7,547 bases of DNA from Flavobacteriales bacterium (lineage in GTDB: Bacteria > Bacteroidota > Bacteroidia > NS11-12g > UBA955): NCBI GenBank assembly GCA_947450405.1, contig CANFVI010000077.1:1-7547 (forward strand), written 5' to 3'. This document shows, piece after piece, positions 1 to 5,114 of this stretch. The translations under genes and the position numbers were made by a program. The notes below the pieces were generated by a model that was not told the origin of the DNA, searched no databases, and saw only the letters and a program-made list of their open reading frames with translations. Each line of letters opens with the position of its first letter. Position 1 is the first letter of the stretch.

Positions 1-271
1 CATCACTGACACTTTGCTTTTTCCCATTTTGAAATATTTCAATATTCGAAGTGTAAAGAGGTTCTGCTAAAAAAATTAGATTATGACCTTTTAGACCATT
101 CATTACAGATAAATCATCAAACTTGTAATTCGGTTGAAAATAACTAGAATCATATTTCTCAACTCTTGCTGAAACAACATTAGAAAAATCCACAACCTCA
201 ATTTGAGAGAAAAGACAAATTGGCACTACAAAAAAAGAACAACTCAACTTCTTTAATATAATTTTTATCAT
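1..271 (-). CDS. Partial exported protein (N-terminal 90 residues), function unknown
   Basis: An open frame starts at the ATG complementary to 269-271 and stays open to the left edge, so the C-terminal part lies outside the window. The first residues form a signal peptide: MIKIILKKLSC gives a positively charged start, then a hydrophobic run (SFFVVPICLF), then SQ, the cleavage context common in Bacteroidota secreted proteins (probable cut near residue 22). The mature part begins IEVVDFSNVVSARVEKYD and has no motif I recognise. A protein exported to the periplasm or outer surface is therefore likely. It reads away from the rest of the window and lies beyond the terminator and the att-like site, so it may belong to the chromosome or to a neighbouring element rather than to the island on the right. 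The reading frame and signal peptide are seen; the assignment to either side is inference. Confidence 0.75.
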   Translation of the reverse strand, partial: MIKIILKKLSCSFFVVPICLFSQIEVVDFSNVVSARVEKYDSSYFQPNYKFDDLSVMNGLKGHNLIFLAEPLYTSNIEIFQNGKKQSVSD

Positions 272-276
272 AATAA

Positions 277-284
277 CAAAAGTA
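277..284 (-). promoter_or_regulatory. Possible Bacteroidota -7 box for the exported-protein gene
   Basis: On the minus strand this reads TACTTTTG, an exact match to the Bacteroidota -7 consensus TAnnTTTG. A TTG lies 22 nt further upstream, within the usual 17-23 nt spacing. The box is only 5 nt from the ATG, so transcription from it would give an almost leaderless message or the real start could be a little downstream. Such short motifs arise by chance in A+T-rich DNA. Confidence 0.25.
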
Positions 285-374
285 ATAAAAAACTGAAAAC
301 CGTAATCAATTCTATCCCAATCCATATTAAAATTACCAACCAGCTGTAATTCCACCTATACTTGAGGCTATAGA

Positions 375-410
375 TAACAATTATATTAATGGGAAGCTTT
401 ATAGTTGTTA
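375..410. repeat. Inverted repeat, 11-bp stem
   Basis: TAACAATTATA (375-385) pairs with TATAGTTGTTA (400-410), ten Watson-Crick pairs and one G·T, around a 14-nt loop. Neither arm is followed by a run of T on either strand, so it does not look like a terminator. It lies between the exported-protein gene and the mnmE-tail site. Its role is unknown. Confidence 0.35.
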
Positions 411-445
411 AAATTGGAATGCTTATATGGTTATATTTTTTGGTT

Positions 446-472
446 CAAAAAAAGCCCTGAAAACAAGGCTTT
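446..472 (-). terminator. Rho-independent terminator, minus strand
   Basis: AAAGCC (451-456) and GGCTTT (467-472) form a stem around a 10-nt loop. Reading the minus strand, the hairpin is followed directly by seven T (complement of A at 447-453). This is the orientation expected for a gene ending to the right of it, and the first thing to the right is the mnmE-like tail at 517-534. The simplest reading is the original mnmE terminator, now separated from mnmE by inserted DNA. Confidence 0.6.
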
Positions 473-509
473 ACGATGGTTTAATATGTGTTTATTATTT
501 GTTTCTTTT

Positions 510-534
510 GTGGCACTTACTTTCCGATACAGGA
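510..534 (-). other. mnmE 3'-end sequence, probable island attachment site
   Basis: The minus strand at 517-534 reads TCCTGTATCGGAAAGTAA. Bacterial MnmE (TrmE/ThdF) normally ends FCIGK-stop, encoded by a sequence such as TTCTGTATCGGAAAGTAA, so this site matches at 17 of 18 positions, with one T-to-C change that would give SCIGK. The preceding codons (reading LFFLIS) do not resemble the conserved MnmE C-terminus, so only the last 18 or so bases of mnmE are present. That is the pattern left by a site-specific recombinase that targets this gene end; SGI1 of Salmonella is known to use the same end of thdF/mnmE. The geometry places inserted DNA to the right of this site and ancestral downstream DNA, with its terminator, to the left. 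The match rests on my recall of the family's C-terminus. Confidence 0.55.
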
Positions 535-542
535 ACTGATAA

Positions 543-692
543 GAAAAAACAACTCTGAAAACCCTTGATATTACTGAGTTTATTGATTTTTTCGAGCAAC
601 AAATGAGCAACTACTCATCAGATTTCGACTTTGTTGAGTTACAAGTAAGCAACAAAAAAGAACGACAAAACAAAGATAAAATAAATTTTTGA
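543..692 (+). pseudogene. Short open frame beside the att-like site, possible gene remnant
   Basis: A frame is open from 543 (after a TAA at 540-542) to the TGA at 690-692. It reads EKTTLKTLDITEFIDFFEQQ, continues MSNYSSDFDFVELQVSNKKE and ends in a lysine-rich tail, KDKINF. The only ATG, at 603, would give a 29-residue product. The composition (amphipathic and acidic, then basic) resembles protein more than random A+T-rich DNA, and the frame starts within 10 bp of the att-like site. It could therefore be the tail of a gene cut by recombination, or a small unannotated protein. I do not recognise it. Confidence 0.25.
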
Positions 693-776
693 TACTTGTA
701 TTTTCCTATCAATATTTTCTGTTTTTTACTTCATATCTTCTCTTCAAAACAGTACCCGATGAACAGTGAATATTTG
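691..776. repeat. Diverged direct repeat, copy 1 (34-bp core 743-776)
   Basis: The core, TTCAAAACAGTACCCGATGA then ACAGTGAATATTTG, matches 5010-5043 at 29 of 34 positions in the same orientation. Weaker similarity continues upstream: both copies have a CTTGT and a TATCAAT(A)TTTTC at corresponding places. The core ends a few bases before a hairpin in both copies. It lies upstream of the helix-turn-helix gene, so it may be a regulatory or recombination element. The two copies bracket all plus-strand cargo genes of the window. Confidence 0.6.
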
Positions 777-781
777 GATAA

Positions 782-800
782 ATGAACATTGGGGGTTCAT
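782..800. repeat. Hairpin following repeat copy 1
   Basis: ATGAAC (782-787) and GTTCAT (795-800) form a 6-bp perfect stem around a 7-nt loop that contains four G. It starts 5 nt after the 34-bp core. The second repeat copy has a hairpin at the equivalent place with a different stem sequence, which suggests that structure rather than sequence is conserved. Five T follow on the plus strand (802-806). Confidence 0.45.
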
Positions 801-933
801 GTTTTTAAAAATATTTTTAGCTTTTTGTTTGTCACAATTTATACTAGTCTAGAGTTGGGTCTCATTGCGTATCAAAGTGTCCAGGCTCTTTTTCTTAGAA
901 AAAAATTAAAATTATTTAGTTCACAATAGATGG

Positions 934-1311
934 ATGACATTAATAAAAGAATATCACCAACGAAATGCTGATGAAGCAGTTCATCGAAATAAAATCGATA
1001 ATCACAAAAATCCAACAAATATCCAAACCGAAATCAACAGCTTGAAAAATCCAGTTGACGATTTTACCTCCAAATGGGTGGACACTTATGAAGTGATGCA
1101 GATGCTTAGTGTTAGTCGAAGGACCATGAACAATTACATGAAAGCAGTAAAACTAATTCTTACTCGTGTCAATAAACGAAATTACTTTGCAATTAATCAA
1201 GTGAAGGGATTGATGCATATTCCTGAAGTTCCTAGGGTCAGATGCTTCCAGGAAGATATACAGCGGATGATACAACTAGTGGCAAGGATGAATGAAGAAG
1301 AATATGAATAA
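934..1311 (+). CDS. Small helix-turn-helix (excisionase-like) DNA-binding protein
   Basis: The 125-residue product has a charged N-terminal tail (1-45), then W48-V49-D50-T51-Y52-E53-V54 leading into LSVSRRTMNNYMKA at about 58-71 and RVNKRNYFAINQVKGLM at about 78-94. This order is that of the HTH_17/MerR-like domain of excisionases and of small regulators common on Bacteroidota mobile elements: a W-hDxxEhxxhLxhSxRThxxY core, then a wing with K-x-Y-F and a short helix. It probably binds DNA in the cytoplasm and could direct excision or control the element's genes. The usual G-K loop is replaced by VNKR, so it is a divergent member. ATG 934 is the first in-frame start after a TAA at 907-909; an ATG at 930 is out of frame. 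It sits between repeat copy 1 and the cargo genes, consistent with a role in the element itself. Confidence 0.7.
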   Translation: MTLIKEYHQRNADEAVHRNKIDNHKNPTNIQTEINSLKNPVDDFTSKWVDTYEVMQMLSVSRRTMNNYMKAVKLILTRVNKRNYFAINQVKGLMHIPEVPRVRCFQEDIQRMIQLVARMNEEEYE

Positions 1312-1348
1312 CTCTAAATGCCGTTTTAAAGTCTTCTATTAATTATAA

Positions 1349-1374
1349 TAATTACCGTTTTTAATTACTTTTTT
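1349..1374 (+). terminator. Weak terminator after the HTH gene
   Basis: TAATTA (1349-1354) and TAATTA (1362-1367) can pair as a 6-bp A/T-only stem around a 7-nt loop, followed by C and six T (1369-1374). The position, 38 bp past the stop codon, fits. An all-A/T stem is weak, so this is tentative. Confidence 0.3.
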
Positions 1375-1380
1375 ATTTTA

Positions 1381-1388
1381 TATATTTG
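1381..1388 (+). promoter_or_regulatory. Possible -7 box upstream of the 1503-2747 gene pair
   Basis: TATATTTG fits the Bacteroidota -7 consensus TAnnTTTG exactly and lies 114 bp before the ATG at 1503. No TTTG or TTG is found at the expected -33 distance, so the match is only partial. Confidence 0.25.
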
Positions 1389-1448
1389 TTAGGATTGGGA
1401 TATTTGCTTGGTGTTTGACTTTATTAAAATAAAGGGGAGCATATAAAC

Positions 1449-1462
1449 AAGTTAGCAGCAAC
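1449..1462 (+). repeat. Candidate cassette-end block upstream of the 1503 gene
   Basis: AAGTTAGCAGCAAC resembles the blocks ACGATTAGCAAC (4141-4152) and ACGATACAAC (2867-2876), each of which sits just before another plus-strand gene. Here it lies 40 nt before the ATG. It contains GTTAGC, close to the GTTRRRY core of integron attC sites. The block is short, so the match is suggestive only; no upstream half like those at 2765 and 4022 is obvious in this spacer. Confidence 0.35.
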
Positions 1463-1502
1463 TTTTGACAACATTCACAACGAGACAAAATAAAAAATAA
1501 AT

Positions 1503-2030
1503 ATGACAAAAATCAAATGGAGAACACCTGAAAATACTAGTTTTCAATTCTATACTGATGTGCCAAATGAACTTATAAAAAAAACGACAAGTGTTATTAA
1601 GCCAAATCCTTATTCTTTAAACGAAATTCGGTTTCTTATTCACAAACCCAGTGAATTAATAAGACCTTATTTAGAAAATAAGAGTGATGAATTTTTAATA
1701 TATCGTGCGACACAATTTTGCTATTTTATTGAAGGTGGCATAATATACTCTTTTGACACTCAACATCCAATTGGAAGGCTCGACAAAGAAAATTTCACTC
1801 ATTTTAAAATAGGCAATAACGATTGGTCAGACATTAATAATATCCATTTTGGGTATGGTTGTTTTTGTGCTGTATCAAGGGACAGAAATGCTTTTGCGAT
1901 GATTGGTGGGCAGTTTGCATTGTTGGATTTGACCGATGATAATGAAATTGTTAAACATCAAATTGAAGAAAAAAGTATTGAAGATTTTATCCAGAATATT
2001 CAAGTCAGAGAATTTACAATTTGGACATAA
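1503..2030 (+). CDS. Conserved-looking hypothetical protein, 175 aa
   Basis: I do not recognise this protein. It has no signal peptide or membrane segment and is probably cytoplasmic. The sequence is a mixed alpha/beta type: polar N-terminal part with PNPYSLNEIRFLI near 35-47, aromatic-rich centre (YRATQFCYFIEGGIIYSFD about 68-86), then WSDINNIHFGYGCFCAVSRD at about 108-127, and a hydrophobic strand IGGQFALLDL (134-143). No catalytic motif stands out. The stop is 6 bp before the start of the membrane-protein gene at 2037, so the two are almost certainly co-transcribed and probably work together, perhaps as a cytoplasmic and membrane partner. The position in a run of defence-type genes suggests, without proof, a defence or toxin-immunity role. 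ATG 1503 is preceded by an A-rich leader with no Shine-Dalgarno, which is normal for Bacteroidota. Confidence 0.75.
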   Translation: MTKIKWRTPENTSFQFYTDVPNELIKKTTSVIKPNPYSLNEIRFLIHKPSELIRPYLENKSDEFLIYRATQFCYFIEGGIIYSFDTQHPIGRLDKENFTHFKIGNNDWSDINNIHFGYGCFCAVSRDRNAFAMIGGQFALLDLTDDNEIVKHQIEEKSIEDFIQNIQVREFTIWT

Positions 2031-2036
2031 TGCCTT

Positions 2037-2747
2037 ATGACAGAAAAATTAAGTACTAAAACTCAAGTTTTAGCAACAATAATAGCTGGTATTTTCGTTA
2101 TTGTCGCTGCGGTAATCTCTTCTCCACATTGGTTTAAATATTTTTTCCCAAAACAATATCTTGAACAGGAAAAACTAGACCCGAAGAAAATTGAAAATAC
2201 AAAAATTATCACAGATTCTATTAATTCAAAATCATCAGACACAAAAGAAAAAGCAGGCACTGAAGACATAGTAATTTCAAAAATAGAACTTTGTCCAAAA
2301 AACTTTAGAATCCCAAACTATCTATACCTTGAGGTACAAAACAAGGGAACAAAAACAATAAAAAATTTAGTTGTTTCGGTTAATTTAGGAAAAGCTAGTT
2401 ATTTAAGCTATGACTACACAAGGAATTTAAATCCGAAGTCTCAAGTTGACTCTGTAGACAAAAGTTTTATTAAAGTAATATGCCCTGAAATTAAAGAAAG
2501 TGAAGGTTTAGGAATATATTTATTGTTGTCTCAACCAAATTTTGAAGATATACTTCTTCATGCTGACAATCTTACTTTTGACAAACAATACTCGTATTCT
2601 GAATATCTCAGTTCGTCAATTCAAGTGGACTCTGATGGTTTCCATACTTTTCTAATTGTTTGTTTATCAATAGCGATAATTATTTTTGGAATTTATTTTA
2701 CAGTAGTAATTATTACCTATCTGAATAAAATATTTAAAATTGAATAG
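2037..2747 (+). CDS. Membrane protein with two transmembrane helices and a central beta-rich domain
   Basis: The 236-residue protein has one hydrophobic helix near the N-terminus (about 9-30, with LATIIAGIFVIVAAVI) and a second near the C-terminus (about 203-229, with FLIVCLSIAIIIFGIYF). Between them is a charged linker (about 40-78) and a domain of about 110 residues (79-190) rich in alternating hydrophobic residues, such as LYLEVQNKGTKTIKNLVVSV, which looks like a beta-sandwich. With two membrane passes, linker and domain lie on one side, either periplasmic or cytoplasmic; the few basic residues do not decide this clearly. The gene begins 6 bp after the upstream stop and is surely its operon partner. 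I cannot name a family. A membrane protein coupled to a soluble partner is a common arrangement for membrane-disrupting defence effectors, but that role is only a guess here. Confidence 0.75.
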   Translation: MTEKLSTKTQVLATIIAGIFVIVAAVISSPHWFKYFFPKQYLEQEKLDPKKIENTKIITDSINSKSSDTKEKAGTEDIVISKIELCPKNFRIPNYLYLEVQNKGTKTIKNLVVSVNLGKASYLSYDYTRNLNPKSQVDSVDKSFIKVICPEIKESEGLGIYLLLSQPNFEDILLHADNLTFDKQYSYSEYLSSSIQVDSDGFHTFLIVCLSIAIIIFGIYFTVVIITYLNKIFKIE

Positions 2748-2754
2748 AATAAAA

Positions 2755-2876
2755 GCAGCTGCATAACAGCACCTACCCAAAAGTTACGGTACGATGGTTA
2801 AATCAAGCTTTGTGTTTGGAAATCTCCAACTTCTTACAGCTGCAAAGCACTATGGGCAACCGTAAGACGATACAAC
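2755..2876 (+). repeat. Cassette-boundary-like spacer upstream of SIR2
   Basis: This spacer is rich in paired segments. It begins with GCAGCTG (2755-2761), which pairs with CAGCTGC (2837-2843). TTACGGT (2784-2790) pairs with ACCGTAA (2859-2865), and a small hairpin TTGGA-AATC-TCCAA lies at 2816-2829. The block AACAGCACCTACCCAAAAGT (2765-2784) matches 4022-4041 at 16 of 20 positions, and the end ACGATACAAC (2867-2876) resembles 4141-4152. A structured spacer opening with a TAACA-type sequence and closing just before the next start codon recalls an integron attC site, though the canonical GTTRRRY core is not present. Seen: the repeats and pairings. Inferred: recombination function. Confidence 0.45.
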
Positions 2877-2889
2877 TCAAAGACGACAA

Positions 2890-3981
2890 ATGGCTAATAA
2901 ATTAAAAAAAGACAAATTGAAAACAGCAATATTTTTAGGAGCGGGTGCTTCGGCTGCTGAAGGAGCGCCTATCCAGACAAATTTATTTAAAGACTATTTT
3001 AAACTAATTCGAAGTCGAGATAGACATGCTACAGCTGAGCACGAGCGAGAATTAGCAACTTTTTTTGCTTTAATGTTCGACATTGATGTTGACAATGACA
3101 ATCTTGACAAAGCACTGTTTCCAACTTTCGAAGAAGCTCTTGGCGTCCTAGATTTGGCTGACTTAAAAAATGAATCCTTTAAAGACTTCACTAATATTAA
3201 TTTTGCGAGCAACAGTGGACGAATCAATTTTTTAAGATTGTACTTGGTTTATTTAATGGCTGACATAATAAATAATAGTTTAAGGACGAGTAAAAACATC
3301 CATAGGGATCTTATTAGAAAATTGAAATCAAATGGAGACTTAGCAAAAACAATATTTATATCAACTAACTACGACATTTTGTGTGACAATGCTATACAAG
3401 ACCAATACCCTAGCAACAAAATAGACTATGGCGTAGAATTTGTGAATTACAAAGAAGGTAGTTTTGAAAGACCTGACCAAGACAGCATTAAATTGTTAAA
3501 ACTTCACGGTTCACTTAATTGGCTTTATTGTCCTACTTGCAACATTCTTAGAATTACACCATACGAAAAAGGTGTTTATAAACTAATGGTTGACCCGTCC
3601 TCTTCATATTGTCGTAAATGTGAAACCGTATATTCTCCAATAATAGTTCCCCCAACATTTTATAAAGACTTGTCAAAAGTGTTTCTAAGTCAAGTATGGA
3701 ACAGAGCCGAAAATGAACTATCTGAAGTTGAGCATTTAATATTTTGTGGCTATTCTTTTCCTGATGCTGACATTCATATAAAATATTTGATAAAAAGAAT
3801 TCAAAAAAACAGAAGAAATCCTCAATCATTAAAAATTACAGTGATAAACAATCATACAGGAAAGAAAGCCGAAACTAAAGATGAAGAAAAACTACGATTC
3901 AAAAGGTTTTTAGGAAATAACGTCAACTATACAGATTGGGGGTTTGAAGACTTCGCAAAAAAACCAAAAATTGTAATGTAA
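2890..3981 (+). CDS. SIR2-family NAD-consuming protein, candidate stand-alone phage-defence effector
   Basis: The 363-residue protein carries the sirtuin Rossmann hallmarks in order: FLGAGAS (15-21) with E24-G25-A26-P27 for NAD binding, STNYD (158-162) with the conserved N160 and D162, KLHGS (204-208) with H206 at the catalytic position, a probable zinc site with two CxxC pairs (C214/C217 and C241/C244), PPT (254-256), and CGYSFPDAD (286-294) near the C-terminus. Family knowledge: bacterial SIR2-like proteins in defence islands (for example in Thoeris, DSR and SIR2-HerA systems) deplete NAD+ during infection rather than deacetylate proteins. Here there is no additional domain and no immediate partner such as an Argonaute, TIR or HerA gene, so it would act alone or with a distant partner. 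It has its own structured spacers on both sides. ATG 2890 is chosen because the GAGAS motif follows at the usual short distance. Confidence 0.88.
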   Translation: MANKLKKDKLKTAIFLGAGASAAEGAPIQTNLFKDYFKLIRSRDRHATAEHERELATFFALMFDIDVDNDNLDKALFPTFEEALGVLDLADLKNESFKDFTNINFASNSGRINFLRLYLVYLMADIINNSLRTSKNIHRDLIRKLKSNGDLAKTIFISTNYDILCDNAIQDQYPSNKIDYGVEFVNYKEGSFERPDQDSIKLLKLHGSLNWLYCPTCNILRITPYEKGVYKLMVDPSSSYCRKCETVYSPIIVPPTFYKDLSKVFLSQVWNRAENELSEVEHLIFCGYSFPDADIHIKYLIKRIQKNRRNPQSLKITVINNHTGKKAETKDEEKLRFKRFLGNNVNYTDWGFEDFAKKPKIVM

Positions 3982-4021
3982 TGGAAATAAATACGAAATT
4001 AAAAATAAGAACGGTATCCCA

Positions 4022-4152
4022 AACAGCATCTGCTAAAAAGTATAGCGATCCTATTCCAAAGATAGATTTGCTGCAATAGAATCTTTCCTGTTTTTAATCA
4101 ATATTTGTGGTAAATCGGCCGCCCAGTGAGTAGCCTTGAAACGATTAGCAAC
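4022..4152 (+). repeat. Cassette-boundary-like spacer downstream of SIR2
   Basis: The spacer opens with AACAGCATCTGCTAAAAAGT (4022-4041), 16 of 20 identical to 2765-2784, and closes with ACGATTAGCAAC (4141-4152), similar to the end of the previous spacer. AAAGAT (4058-4063) pairs with ATCTTT (4081-4086) inside it. It starts 40 bp after the SIR2 stop and ends 19 bp before the next start. No terminator with a T run is seen. Confidence 0.45.
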
Positions 4153-4171
4153 AATTTAATACGAAAGAAAT

Positions 4172-4804
4172 ATGTTAGTTATAAATGAAGAAGTCAGGTA
4201 CCCAGAAGTTGGCGACAAGTTTTTTGTTGATGAAGGAAATCCAGGAGATATTGCTTGGCTTCATAAGACCTTTCAGAAATTTGGCAGTTATGCAGACGGT
4301 TATCAGACTGGTGCATTGACGTTAATTGACAGTGCACTTGCAAATAAAGACTTAAGAGACTTCAATATTTATCCAACAGTATTCCTAATCAGACACTATT
4401 TAGAATTGCGACTAAAAGAGTTAGTCCAAGGATTGAACTATTGCAAAAAACAAAACAACAACTTTCCGACACATCACAACCTCCAAAACCTTTGGTCTGA
4501 TTTTAAGAAAGCGTATTCTTCCATTGGTGAAAATTCATATGATCAAAGTTTTCAAATCATAGACCAGCTTATTAAAGAAATGACATCTGTCGACCCAATT
4601 TCAATGTCTTTTCGTTATCCAGTAGACAAGGAAGGTATAAAGATACAGAAGTTAGAATATGTCAATCTTAAAAACCTCAGAGAAACATTCGTTAGAGTTT
4701 GTTTTGTATTTGACGGAGTTGCAATGCAAATAGCGCATTATGCAGAAATGACCGAAGATATGATGAGGGATGTATATGAAAACTATTGGCAAATATCACC
4801 CTAA
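4172..4804 (+). CDS. Helical, HEPN-like hypothetical protein, 210 aa
   Basis: There is no signal peptide or membrane helix, so it is probably cytoplasmic. The sequence is nearly all helical: GSYADGYQTGALTLIDSALA (38-57), YPTVFLIRHYLELRLKELV (67-85), a loop and H101-H102-N103-L104 with LW (107-108), a helix at 121-138, then DPISMSFRYPVDKEG (141-155) and a final helix at 167-192. The long helix with RHYLELRLKE, followed by an HNL..LW segment, is a pattern I associate with uncharacterised HEPN-superfamily-type proteins, but a clear R-x4-6-H RNase motif is missing. It is the last plus-strand cargo gene; its stop codon TAA is itself part of CCTAAC, the left arm of an inverted repeat. Position beside SIR2 and other defence-type genes suggests defence or toxin function. 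The fold is inference; the exact family is not identified. Confidence 0.7.
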   Translation: MLVINEEVRYPEVGDKFFVDEGNPGDIAWLHKTFQKFGSYADGYQTGALTLIDSALANKDLRDFNIYPTVFLIRHYLELRLKELVQGLNYCKKQNNNFPTHHNLQNLWSDFKKAYSSIGENSYDQSFQIIDQLIKEMTSVDPISMSFRYPVDKEGIKIQKLEYVNLKNLRETFVRVCFVFDGVAMQIAHYAEMTEDMMRDVYENYWQISP

Positions 4805-4914
4805 CACTGGTTTTGCGTTAGGCGGGCTGACGTGCAAAATTCAACACCTTTTTTCAATTAAACTTTAGTGATAAAATTAAACCTTGAGATTCGAACCTCG
4901 TCCGAACGCAAAGC
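4800..4914. repeat. Long-range inverted repeat at the end of the plus-strand gene run
   Basis: CCTAAC (4800-4805) and GTTAGG (4817-4822) form a short hairpin that overlaps the stop codon of the preceding gene. GTTAGGC (4817-4823) matches the integron core consensus GTTRRRY. In an alternative fold, TTTGCGTT (4812-4819) pairs with AACGCAAA (4905-4912) and GG (4821-4822) with CC (4902-4903) around one A·G mismatch, closing a loop of about 80 nt. The arrangement resembles one side of a cassette recombination site. Confidence 0.4.
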
Positions 4915-5009
4915 TGTAAAACATTATTGTCAAGACCAGCAGCAGTGCAAAAGTTTTCTAGCAAGTTTATCCTTGTTGAAATTTATCAATTTTCACAATC
5001 ACTCTTATT

Positions 5010-5043
5010 TTCAAAACACACCCCGATAAATAGTGAATATTTG
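5010..5043. repeat. Diverged direct repeat, copy 2 (34-bp core)
   Basis: It matches the core at 743-776 in 29 of 34 positions, same orientation. Differences cluster in the centre (GTA against CAC) and at two further positions. About 4.2 kb separates the copies, which bracket the HTH gene and all plus-strand cargo. Confidence 0.6.
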
Positions 5044-5050
5044 ATCAGAC

Positions 5051-5068
5051 AAATGTTAAACCACATTT
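5051..5068. repeat. Hairpin following repeat copy 2
   Basis: AAATGT (5051-5056) and ACATTT (5063-5068) form a 6-bp perfect stem with a 6-nt loop, 7 nt after the 34-bp core. The stem differs in sequence from the hairpin after copy 1 but has the same length and position. Confidence 0.45.
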
Positions 5069-5114
5069 AAGCGATCTAATAACATTTTTAAATTAATTGT
5101 AGTTTACTTTCGAA

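Larger units (their letters stand above)
272..933. other. 662-bp intergenic region, island left junction
   Basis: No convincing full-length gene lies here on either strand. It holds the inverted repeat at 375-410, the minus-strand terminator at 446-472, the mnmE-tail/att-like site at 517-534, the short open frame at 543-692 and the repeat-plus-hairpin at 743-800. The last 130 bases before the helix-turn-helix gene are A+T-rich leader in which I see no clean TAnnTTTG box. Confidence 0.7.
4805..5114. other. 310-bp gap between convergent genes
   Basis: No gene is seen. The gap contains the long-range inverted repeat (4800-4914), a stretch with a GATTCGAACC sequence that resembles a tRNA T-loop but is not part of a tRNA, and repeat copy 2 with its hairpin (5010-5068). 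No strong T-tailed terminator is found for either flanking gene. Confidence 0.65.

Noticed and set aside
751..770. Similarity of the repeat core (CCCGATGAACAGTGAA) to the att-like site (TCCGATACAGGAA)
   Set aside because: Alignment needs two gaps and covers only about 13 bases, so it does not support a shared recombination core.
2063..2269. Minus-strand frame opposite the membrane-protein gene
   Set aside because: It is the antisense shadow of the N-terminal helix and linker of the plus-strand gene, with no start signal of its own.
2994..3227. Minus-strand frame of 77 codons within the SIR2 gene
   Set aside because: The SIR2 frame with its NAD motifs is the real one; this is an antisense shadow, as is the frame at 3554-3829.
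4886..4900. GATTCGAACC, which on the minus strand reads like a tRNA T-loop (GGTTCGAATC)
   Set aside because: The flanking bases do not form a T-stem, there is no CCA end or acceptor stem, and no anticodon arm lies at the right distance. It is chance similarity or at most a tiny relic.
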